A stretch of DNA of 64,000 nucleotides. Source: Homalodisca vitripennis (taxonomy: Eukaryota > Arthropoda > Insecta > Hemiptera > Cicadellidae). The stretch lies in assembly GCF_021130785.1 (NCBI RefSeq), contig NC_060214.1, forward strand, positions 105,870,001-105,934,000. The letters run 5' to 3'. Shown here in pieces: positions 26,201 through 38,200 of the stretch. The notes under the pieces are model-generated. The model was not told the origin of the DNA, ran no database searches, and saw only the letters and a list, made by a program, of their open reading frames with translations. The translations under genes were made by a program, and so were the position numbers. The stretch's first letter is position 1. Every line of letters begins with the position of its first letter.

Positions 26201-29200
26201 TGAAAAGTCTCTGTAAGTGATGTATTTCAGCTTAGCTTTTTCCTTCTCACATTTTAGTGCACAATATACAAGCTTATGGTCCAAAATCTGCATTTGTCTG
26301 TGGTCATGGATATTTGATGTATCGATGATGCTGTTCCTCTTGAACTTGGCTAACTTGCCCACTATAATAGTAATGTGGTTTAATCCTTGTCACCCGTATT
26401 GACTCATTCAGAGTCCCTAAATACTTAGCTTCACAAAAAGTCTTTGACAGTAGGTCAATGTTAGTTTCACCAAGACAAATCAGTGAGTTGATCTTAACCG
26501 CTAAGTCAACAAACAAGGAGTGAAACAGGTGATATGCAGCTAAATCTGAGGTGGCTGTCTGTATACAATGCACAAGCCTACCCTTTGCCCTTAAAACCTC
26601 AAAATGACACGTGGGATTCATTCTAGGGTTAATGCTTTCTAATTTTAATGTAAATGGCAACTCCACCACAACCTTACATCCTTGTGAGCTTGTACGCTTA
26701 TCACAACGTATCAAGGAATACCCTAATTTGTTACGTAGTTGCCTGAAAGGGTGTCAGTACTTACCTGATTAGTCAGGGACTCATCGGCTGATTCACCATA
26801 TCTCTGGTGTTGTCATTGTTGATTGATCATTTCTTCATGCAAATAGGATATTTAAATACCCCTTTCTTATAAAATGCAAAATCATCATCATAGATCTACA
26901 GGCAGCCAACGTGGAACTTATCAGTACAAGTAGCACAGTCAAGAGATTTCTGTTTGCAAGACTTTGTTTTAGCACAGGCAGGACAAAAAAATGTGCATTA
27001 GGTGGGGTCACCCAACTGTAATAATTAAAAAAATGGCCAGCAAATAAAAGTTTATGAATTTAATTAATTATAAAATATAAACTTGTTCTAATAACACACT
27101 TGTCTGGGTCCAAGACAAGTAAGAAAGTATTGCTCTCGAGCTGCCAGAGGATGCATGACTAAACTTGGCTAGTCAAAACACTTTTGGCTGTCAGCTACCA
27201 GGAAAGCAACACAAAGCTGCCACTGACCAGTCGTAAAGCACAAAGGCTATTGTTGAGAACCCCTGACTAATGGTGAGGTGATCCCTGCTTGCTTGAGATG
27301 GAAATGGCCTATAACTGCAATGCAGAGAGAAATAACAAACTTACTTTATAATCAGTAGAAATGAAATTAGCAGCTGAGATTACTGGTTGAGATTCTGAGA
27401 GGTTGAGATGGAAAGCGTTTTTAGTATTTTAGTAATATGTTTTTTTTTTTATTTAACTTGTCTACTACATTTTGCCAAGTTGGTTTATTTATTTAGGTTA
27501 TTGGTAATTAGTCTTCAATGAAGGTGCATATTCTACTCCATTGCTAAAGCGTGAATAATTTGCACATGTAAATTTTCACTTCAGCTAACTGAATCACGCA
27601 ATTATTTACTGAAACAATTAATTTAGAGCTGACATCCCCAGCTCTTAACGACAAAATTTTTTACAGTTATTAAAACATACAATTTCAGTTTAAACGTTAT
27701 TTTAGGTACCAAAGAAAAATATTTATATATTACATATTATTAGTTGGAAATATATACTCCTTAATATTAAAAAGGATATTTCATATTCACCACTAGTTGT
27801 TTGTAATTTATTTAGAGTTAGAGTTAGCTGTAGAAGTTTTAAGAGTTTAAAACTTTATTACTTCAAAAAGATCTTCTCTTTTAAGGTTATTGAAGTAAAT
27901 ATGTTGTGAACGTGTAGGAGATGCAAGTGAGGAGGTGCCATGCAGGCTTCATGAAGAAACAGTTCAACTGCTTTGTTGCTACCTTCAAATACATGGACTC
28001 CCAGAGGCTCAATCAGTTGGCCAGCCTGTGGGCCTCCAAAGGCTTTCTTACTCAGCTGCCTGCTATAAACCTCCACTTCAAGTAAGCTCTAATATATTAG
28101 TTTGATATGGCTTTACAGAAGCTCTGTCAGATATGTAACTAGTGTAGGTTTGACATGGGTTAACAGAAGGACAAGGGACAAGGGGTCAGTCACTTGTCCA
28201 GTCCCTAGGCCTCCAAAGGCTTCCTTACACTGCTGCCTGCTCCAAGTCTTCACTTCAAGTAAGCTCTAATATGTTAGTTTGACATAGTAGGTTAATAGAA
28301 GCTCAGTCAGTTTTCCAGTCTGTGGGCCTCTAAAGGCTTCCTTACACTGCTGCCTGCTCTAAGCCTCTACTTCAAGTAAGCTCTAATATGTTAGTTTGTC
28401 ATAGTAGGTTAATAGAAGCTCAGTCAGTTTTCCAGTCTGTGGGCCTCTAAAGGCTTCCTTACACTGCTGCCTGCTCTAAGCCTCCACTTCAAGTAAGCTC
28501 TATGATAGTTTGACATGGGTTGACGTAAGCTCAATCAAATGTCCATTCTGTGGGCCTCCAAAAGCTTCCTCACACTTCTGGCTGTTCTAAGCCTTCAATT
28601 CGAGTAACCTCTAGTATGTAACTAATGTAGTTTGACATGGGTTGACATAGGCTCAATAAAATGTCCATTCTGTGGGCCTCCAAAAGCTTCCTCACACTTC
28701 TGGCTGTTCTAAGCCTTCAATTCGAGTAACCTCTAGTATGTAACTAGTATAGTTTGACATGGGTTGACATAGGCTCAATAAAATGTCCATTCTGTGGGCC
28801 TCCAAAAGCTTCCTCACACTTCTGGCTGTTCTAAGCCTTCAATTCGAGTAACCTCTAGTATGTAACTAGTGTAGTTTGACATGGGTTGACATAGGCTCAA
28901 TCAAATGTCCATTCTGTGGGCCTCCAAAAGCTTCCTCACACTTCTGGCTGTTCTAAGCCTCAATTCGAGTAACCTCTAGTATGTAACTAGTGTAGTTTGA
29001 CATGGGTTGACATAGGCTCAATAAAATGTCCAGTCTGTGGGCCTCCAAAGGCTTCCTCACACTTCTGGCTGTTATAAGCCTTCAATTCGAGTAACCTCTA
29101 GTATGTAACTAGTATAGTTTGACATGGGTTGACATAGGCTCATTCAGTTAGAAAGAAAAATACATTTAGCCCATAGAAAGATCTATTTAGAAGGGAGCCA

Positions 29201-32200
29201 TTTATATTCTCATGAATTGGTAATTTATTAGTCTTTTATTGTAATAGAATTTTTTTAAGAGGAGAAGCCGATCTCCTTGTATGCCTTATTCTGCCCGTCA
29301 TCATGGGCCAGGGGCCTGTGCGAGGATCTTATCAAACAGAATAAGGGGGAGAGTCGATACAGTACAAGGTCGAATGGTACTGACAAAAAGTGTAACGGTC
29401 ACAGACAGGATGTGAACCTGCGCTATCTCTAACTCAGACTCAAAGTCCAACATCTTAGACGCGGATTTTGAAACAGTTCATTGTCGGGATAAACTTTTTG
29501 TAATTAAGGTAATGTTTGGTTACTTTTATAGTGACACTAACGAAAAGAATTACATTGTGGTCAAGTGGTTTTGTTTTTTTTTTTTTACTTTTTTTATTTG
29601 TTTGGATGTTAAATTCAAACTATATTTAGGAATAATATGTATAATGCTCCTCTCACATTCATAGTACAGAGTTTTCTGACAAAATATTGTTCTGCGTTGT
29701 ACTGTGATTAATTTGCAATTCCTTTATGTTTTTGTGAATAAATCAGATCTGAATTATATAATTTAAAATAATTTTTAGATCATACCCAAGAAGGGGCCAT
29801 GAATGGTTATAAAAAGACCATAATTAGCGTGGTTATCTATACTTTTTTAAATGTTTTTAGATTTAAAAAATGTTATGGAAATTTTCCACTTTATCTTGTG
29901 TTGTACTTGACAGAAACAAAACCATACATGAGTGTGTTCTGAAACTCCTCTCTGATATCCTGGAGCGGCTTGCAGACCAACACCTGCAGACAAGTGAGGA
30001 TGAGCAGCAACAGATGGTGGCGGGCCTTCTCTGTCTGCCTGTAGATCCGGCGGACTGGCCACAACTCCTGGGATATTCAAACGCACACAAGACTCACTTG
30101 GCTGTAATAATCTACCTCTACTTTGTCATCCTCTGCACTAGCAGGTTAGTTGTGTTGTACAGAATGTGGATGTTTTTCATAAAAAAATGTATTAATTGAA
30201 AATTTGATTCAACACTTTATAACGGAACAACTCAGAAACGTATTATTATTGACTACAGATGATGACAGCTGTATACCCAGTCTCCTTGTGGCAACATGTG
30301 GAATTCAAGGAAGCCCTCCTTGGTTGCGTGGCTAGTCCTGTAGCCAATAACCTTAGTTGGGAACAGTGATTTGTGAGGAAAAAGTAAAAAAACACACAAA
30401 ACTCTCTGAAATACACACTGTACCAAAAAAACTTAGAAATGAAAAGTTTTAGACGTGGATGTTTTGCACTAAAATTATCAGTTTTGATTGATAAAACATA
30501 TTTTTAAAGTTGTAAGTGGAAAAGTTTTACAAACTGGAGACTTCACAAAGTAGATGAAGTGTTACTACAAATTATACACAAAGAAATCAAGCTAATGAAT
30601 ATTATTATATATAATAATATTATGATACTAATAAAGTGTAAAAATAACTTTGGATCAAACATTTCTTTTGTAATGTTATGGAGGCCACTTTACTAAGATA
30701 GTGGGTGTATTAGTGTTCTCAGGTTTGAGTAAATTTTGTGACAAGTTTACTGAAAATATGTATCGGTTTGGATTGATATGTGAGGTTGAGTCACATATTA
30801 ACCAGACTGTGTTTCCAAGACCCCATAGGTGAAGTGAGTGGCACAATGTTCTTTTCAATGTTGGGTGGGGATGTCGAGAGAAAGAGATGGCGGTGATTTA
30901 GCTCACCAGATCATACAGTAACATTATGTAAGGGTTGGTGTTACATGCTGGAGGGTGATTAACTGTATAGTTCACTGGAAATATGCTTTAATACCCCAAG
31001 TCTACAATTAGCATAAATAATTTTGCAATGTCCGAAAGTTATTTGGCCCAGCCCAGGCTTTGCGCTGCATATGAGCTGCGTACCGCTGGTTGCAGAGGAC
31101 CATCGGTGGGCTCATAGCAATGCTGTGGGTCGAGGACAAGCCCCAAGATCAATAGTGGAGGCCGGAAGCGGCTGCTTTGCCATTCACGTCATATCATTGG
31201 GAAACACGTCAACATTCATTCTACAGTCTCGATCTGTTGCCAATGATTTCCATGTATTTGGGTCATTCAAAGATAATTCAATAATTTGATTATGATGAAG
31301 GGGTGGTAATGTTCATGCCAATTGGTTACATATGGTATATGTTTCAATGTGAGATAATAGCACTAAAAATCTTTTTTATGTAGGTGGGAAACTATGTTAA
31401 TAAAAGAGGAGATTTTGTAGAAATAGGATGTTTCACAATTGTATTTTCTCTACTATTAATAACCCTTTTATTTAGGATTTTGGTTTGGCTTAAATGGGAT
31501 AAAAAGTTAATGTTAAGGTTTTAAGTTATTTAATGACTATTATTTTAAAATATAATTAGCTTGTGTTATTCTAAATGTTAGATTTAATACTAAAAGTTAA
31601 CAGAATAAGTTAGTATATTACATATTATATTATATTATAGCACATTTTAGTCATAAGAAAAACTTTCACTCACAGTAATTATGTTGTAATTTGATTAACG
31701 ATAAAAGAAGCTTGGAATATTGCTTTGCTCTTGAACATTGTTTTGTATATAAACGCCAACAAAATGAATGCTCTTACAAAATTAAATAAAAAGGTAGTGG
31801 CAGGAGAACCAATATTTTTTTTAAATCACACAAAAAAATTTGTAAACTACAAACAACAGGTTAAAGTAAGTAAAAGTTTTCAATTAAGACCTCCCAGGTA
31901 AACGACAATGATTGATCCTCAGTTTACAGGACGTCACTGGTATAATTTTAATTTGTAGTTTGAGTATACAAAAACTCAAAATGTGTGTTAGAGACTGGAA
32001 TTTATGTATATTTCATTTTCCCAGACTTTCATGATTTTCAAGGCTGTAATTTGTTACTAATTTTCCTTTTGGGTGTTTGTTAAAGATTTCCTAAACATAA
32101 TATGTTTTTTAGTAATGGTTAAAAGTATAATTTGAATCTTTTATATTAAGGTGTTAAGGTTTTATATAAAGTGTACAGAATTTCTTGTATACTTTAAGAA

Positions 32201-35200
32201 ATTCTGTACATTCTCATAATGCCAGATCTGCAAATCTAATTGATGTTAGGTACACTAGGTTAAACAAGTCCCAACATAGCTTTGTCTACCTTGGTACAAA
32301 TCTTTTCAATAAGTTACCTCATAATGCCAAAACAGTGTGCATTAAGAACTTTAAGAATGTTTTGGTTAAGAAATTAAGTGGCTGAAAATGAAAGCTTTTT
32401 ATTCAGTTGAAGAGATGTACCTAAATGATTTTAATGATATTGAATTTTAAACTAATTTTGAAGAAATTTTAAACTAGTTATTTTATAAGGAAAGTTTAAA
32501 CTAGCTATAAGGAAATTTTAATCTAGTTATAAGAAACTAGTTATAATGAATTATGGCAAATGATGTAGCCTAATTCATGCCAATCCCTTGACATTGTTGA
32601 TGCGTAATGTTGGACAACAATAACAATTCTTGATTCTTGATATTAATCAGTTGTTTAAACTTAAACTTTTACATAACAGAGAGTCTAGATTATTTCACAT
32701 GTAGATTGTAGCATTTTCCATTCCAGTTTTGCCAAGTTCCCAACACACTTGCCAGCCCTTTGTAATTTCCTGACATCCCAGACCTCCACTCCTTCCTCCG
32801 CTCTGCTCAAAGCACTTTGGCTTGTGTTTGCCGTAAGTGATCATTAACTCTTGTATAGACCTTGATATAGATGCCTTTTTAGGACTTATTTGTATTTTAT
32901 TGTATAGATGGAAAACCTACCGTTGATAGTTTAAAAACATTTCGAAATCCATACTCATCTTTTTCCCCAGGAGAGATATTCATTATGTGGAGAGCTTGAA
33001 CTGGATTCCAAATTTTGAAGATACTTTGTTTTCTCTATCTGATCAATTTAATGAACATTTCCTTCCTAAGTCATTAAAATTAAAAACTAAATATGAATTG
33101 TTATTTAAGGAACCACAAGCATTCCAGTCTAAAATGTTCATTGTGCAATCAAGGGAAGTACACCATGTGCATGTCTAGTTGATGAAAGTCAGTGATTTTA
33201 GAAATACAGTAAAACATAGGGATCGTTCTTTTTTTAATTCATTCAAATATAAATAACATTGGTCGCTTGATAATTTATTATATTTTTCTGTGATATATAG
33301 ACTTTTCTAAAGATCAATAAGGTTTTTTTTAATTTTCAAACATTTTTGTAATTCTATAATTTTTTACTGTGTGATGAATCCTCAAATACTGGTTCATCGT
33401 TTGCAATTTTTATTTATGGAACAAACTTTTTACATTTATCAGATTGAAATAATTTCTTTCTACATGGAAACAGCTTTTTATTCATATTTTATATAATGTA
33501 ATTTAAATTTCTCTCTCAATTATTAATATTTTTAAACTTGTACTTCATAAATTCACACTAAGAAGTGGTAACTTGTACAATCTTGTAAACAAATGTATGT
33601 CAAAGTTAATAATTTGTTTTATTTGTCAGTAAAATAATAAAAAGTGGACATCCGGACTATATGGATGTAGGGAGTTGACGCCATGTCCGTATAATATGGA
33701 CATTGTGGTTACAAGGTTTACGTATTAACACAGATGAAATATGTATATTAATGACATATACAGTGTTTTTAGAACTTATAGAAGTTATTTTGGAGCTGTG
33801 TTACATGGATTGAAACAAATACATTTCATATACCTAAATGTGTGTCTAACATTTTTAGTGCTACGTCTGTCCCTGATGTATATATTTTTTTACTTTAAAA
33901 TTCACAATTAGTTTCAGTTACATTGTCAAGAAACATTTTTAAAATTATTTATTTCCCTAAGTTTTATAGCATCAAGTGTTTGCAAGCTATAGAAATGCTG
34001 CTAATCATCATTTATGAATCACGATAAAGCCATCATAATGTTTAAAGATTTTTACACAAAAACTAATTGAGGCATCATACAGGTACATAAAATTGTCAGA
34101 GCAACTGCTAAAGACTTGAATAAGAGAACTGAGTAATGGGGGTTTTGGAAAATATTTGCTGCACTTTCATGAAAACATACTCACAACTTGTGTCGTATTC
34201 AGTTCATTTAGTTAATGGTTGTATGTTGTATTAGATTGTTAGGCTGTATACTTTATGAAATAAGTGGGGAAACTCATGAATGGAATCTATATAAAATAAG
34301 TTTTAAGTATGAGTTTGACAGATATTCTTCGAGATTTGATGATTTATGTGGCTGCAGTATGTATAGAGGAAGCACGGTTGGGAAATCCCTCTCAACATCC
34401 CATTACATACTTAACTTCTGCCATGCATGATGCATTTCTTCACTCAACTCTCAGACAGTTGAACAAACCTAGGAAGAACTTGACACAATGAAAGTTTTTA
34501 CTTGAGGATTTGATATTTAAACTAAAGTACTCTAAAATATCAACAGTTCGGTAACTGTAGTTTAAATGTAAAATTCTCAAGTAAAAACTCAGTAACGATT
34601 TACTGTGCAGGTGTGGTCACTGTCCCAGGCCCGGGGTGGCAGATGGAAGCAGCAAGAGGCTGCAGGCAGGTTGCTGGTGCACTGGGTCAAATCTACCCCT
34701 CTCACTTCTGTCTACACCCACCACCCAGCCATACTTCTGTGGACCTTCAGCCCCCTTGTCACCAACAGGGTGCTGCAGATCAATGTGGTCAGTATAAATA
34801 TTTTATTAAAAAAATGTTCTTTGGTTTTTACAATGGAAGGATTGTGAAGGAAAGAGGATTTTTCCGGACATTTCATGGTAAAAATGCTGTACCCTACCTG
34901 TAAATCCTGGTACCGGTAAACATTTGATCTAATTTGTACTTTGGTTTACTTAATTTGTACTTGATTCGGGTATAGTTTATGATACAAGGCTTACATCCAG
35001 AAAGTACTTTAAGTACAGTTTCACCACCTATACAGCACCATTTTTGTCATTCTGCACATGCACACTTAAAATTCAGTGTGATATTTAGATTTTTAATGAA
35101 AGGGACATCAGAGTAGCTGAAATCGATCATCCGATTACAAAGATGTACAGTGAAGTGCAGTAAGTCATGGAATAGTATGAATGTGGGTTAGGGAGGTCAG

Positions 35201-38200
35201 TGAAGAGGAGACAAATGTTCAAGATGAAACATGACGTTGGAGGCCTACCATTGTGAGTAATGTCTGGGTTAGGTGATTGGATAAGAGAGTCAAACAGAAC
35301 AAACGGATCACAGTGACAAAGGTTTCTGATGAATTTTTGTAAGTTTGAGAACTGCCTTACATGGGATTGTATCCAATCACTTAAGGTTACCGTAAGCTTT
35401 GTTCCTTCTGGATAGTGTTCACTGGGAGGTTGTTTGTTTGAAAAAGAAGTAGACAAATTGTTCACCTTCTACAACAATTTTCTGTTGAAAACTATGTTGA
35501 CAAAAATACCACGGTACATTTCATGAAAAAATAAAATTATCTTTAAAAAATGTTTTTACTTTAAAACGTTACTTGCTTTTAAACACGGGCCATAGCAATA
35601 CTTCCCATATAATTATTTTTTCCCAATATGTACTTTTAGGGATAAATATGTCTCAGTGGTTTGTGAGAAGAATTAAAAAAAGTATGAGAAAAGTCTGTTC
35701 TTAATAAATTCAGCCCTTTTAACAGTTTGGAATTTACATTCCTTTATTCAACAATTTTGGTTTCTATCAAATTGAGGCTTAGATAATCTCTTTATCGAAA
35801 TTTTATTTTATATTTTGCATATTGTAACCATCTTATAACTAACTTTGTTTCAGATGATATTGTGGTTGAAAGATGGAGGGGAAAGATCCTTAAAAGAAAT
35901 TGAGAACCTAATTTTGAGGAATATAGATGCTTCTATTTGCCTACTGGTAAGTTAGTAGTGTGTAGTTGATGCTAGTTGTTGTAGTTAGTATTTGCCTAAT
36001 TTCTTTGTAAGTAGTTTGTTAATACTTTGAACTAAAAGTACAAACACAATGTTTGGTGCAAACCATAACTTAGAATATTAACCCCTTAGTAGCTTTTTAA
36101 AATAATATACAATTTTCTCTAAAGTGCTTATTAAATTTCTTGATTTCAAATCCAAATACCATTCTTACAAAATTAGCATAAACTAATAAACTAGTGCATC
36201 AAAACACAGTTAAACTAAACTAATGGTATGTATTTTCCCAATTTTCACAATTTTGATCCACACTAAAACCATCATTCAGCATCTTATTGACACTGTAATA
36301 TATTTTATCCAATAATTTGATATTTAACTTGATTGTGAACATGTATATTATTTACTTATTTAGAAGTAAAGACTTGTTATTGTAAAGTTCCTATTTGTAA
36401 AGGACTTCTCATAAGTGTTTAATTTTTGCCTGGAGAAATTCCTTGTTTCTTGTATTAAGTGCTGTGGTTTGACCAACAAATTTTACTGTAGTACATAAGA
36501 AAACTGCTAAGTTAATTTTTGGTAAAAACAAAAACGCACTTTAGTTGGTTTTTTATTTTTAGATAAAATTTTAGTTTTTTAAATTTTTTACTAATGAAGT
36601 TTTATTTCATAAACCATTATTCCATTGATTTAATATTTTAACAATAACTATAAAAATTTAAATTGAAAAAATAGTTTGAATTTTTGTAAGTGGTGCCAAA
36701 AAATAGTTACATTTTCAAAGTATGCATTACAAAGATAACTGTTGGTAGAGTGCATTATACAGCTGAAACTGTTTGCCGACAACAGCCAACAGCTGATTTT
36801 TCTCTATTTTAAGCCTCAGCCTTTATTGACTATGCTGGCTAGTTTGGAGTTGATTGTTGTGGCTTCCCCGGGGTTTGAATCAGGGATCTCTCAGTTAGAG
36901 CCGTGACTATATCCATCCGTCTATGGAGGGAGAAAACACACAAGTTACAAGACCCTGACAAACACTAGAGGAAAATCAATTCTTTGTTTGAAGGTTATTT
37001 TTGACGATGGAAGGATTGTGAAGGAAACAGGATTTTTCCAGACATTTGCCATTGTTCAGTGAAACAAGTAACCAACTTGTAACACTACGTTTCGAGATCT
37101 GCAATCTGATCTCTTCTTCTAGGTAAAGAACTAACCTAATACATAATTACAAACTAGGTTAAAATAAACAAATCTTACCAAAGCATTGTGGCACGCCTGT
37201 CAGGAATCACAATCACCATGATGTGTGCCAACTTCACTAACTCTATAAACATGCACTTAATAAAAAACTATACACAACACTAATCATTAAAACTGAACTA
37301 CGGAATACAGGTCACAATACGTCTTCATTCATCCACTAACCACCTACGACTGACCTGAGGGCACTAGCCAATGGTAATCGTCACGGCAGACAAAAACAAG
37401 ATGGCGGAAATAAAAAGGAAGGGGGGCCAGGAATGGGCCCTTTCGTTATTATTGGTTCATGGGAGATGAACTTCTTAAAACCATATTGTGACTCCGCATC
37501 GGTTTATTACAAATATCTGATCCGTTTTTGGTTTCCTCTTTAGTTCATTTTTTAGAATAGGCAACCAAAGCGGCCTAATCTCGACTGATGGTTGACTGAT
37601 TGGTTGGTCTGCCAATTTAATGTATGTCGTCTCAATTAATTTCCTTTTGAAGAAATGTGGTTTCCGATGTATTATGTTGGCTTCATCCCAATTCATATGA
37701 TGGTCTTAGGACCAACAATGGTGTTCAATTTTTGACTTTTCTGTGAGACCCTTTCTCGTGTTTTCTTTGTACTCTTTTATCCTTAAGTTTAGTGGTCTTT
37801 TTGTCTCGCCTATGTATTCCCTATTGCAACTACATTTTATACTGTAAACACAGTTTTTGGAATCCTGTGTGCCATTTTTTGGTTTTTTTTACGAGACTTT
37901 GTCTAAGAGTGTTGTGTGTTTTAAACATGGTTCTAATGTTGTACTTTCTACCTACTCTTCTAATTTTATCTGATAATCCCGGCACATAAGGGATTGACAT
38001 AAACGCAAATTTATCACAATTCTGTTTTTCTGACTCAGGAATGAGTCAGACATTTGCAGATCTCGAAACGTAGTGTTACTGATTTCTTGTTTCACTGAAT
38101 GATGGCAAAAGGCATTTTAGATTAATTGAATAAAACAGTTTTAGGCAAGAAAACAAATTCATTATATGAAATTAATAACATGTTACCATACAATGATATA

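Larger units (their letters stand above)
22981..26995 (-). mobile_element. LINE with PHD-finger ORF1, split by a piggyBac-like insertion
   Basis: Read from the minus strand, the order is: a PHD-like zinc finger in ORF1 (CPACAKTKSCKQKS...CATCTDKFHVGCL, about 26985-26900), an endonuclease segment (26714-26123), a piggyBac-like insertion (24853-25787), RT pieces (24789-23622), the C-terminal block TRHVGELHFPKVTREIGRSS-like (about 23400-23290), a 3' UTR with a TA microsatellite, and AATAAAGGCATTTTTATTG at the 3' end (about 23005-22985). This domain order fits CR1/jockey-type elements. All frames are broken. Confidence 0.75.

Noticed and set aside
32971..33178. Possible exon after CCCCAG at 32971-32980 reading RDIHYVESLNWIPNFEDTLF in one frame
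   Set aside because: Exon 10 ends in phase 0, and that phase gives ERYSLCGELELDSKF then a stop, while the longer frame is out of phase. Exons 10 and 11 join perfectly without it. It could at most be an alternative end.
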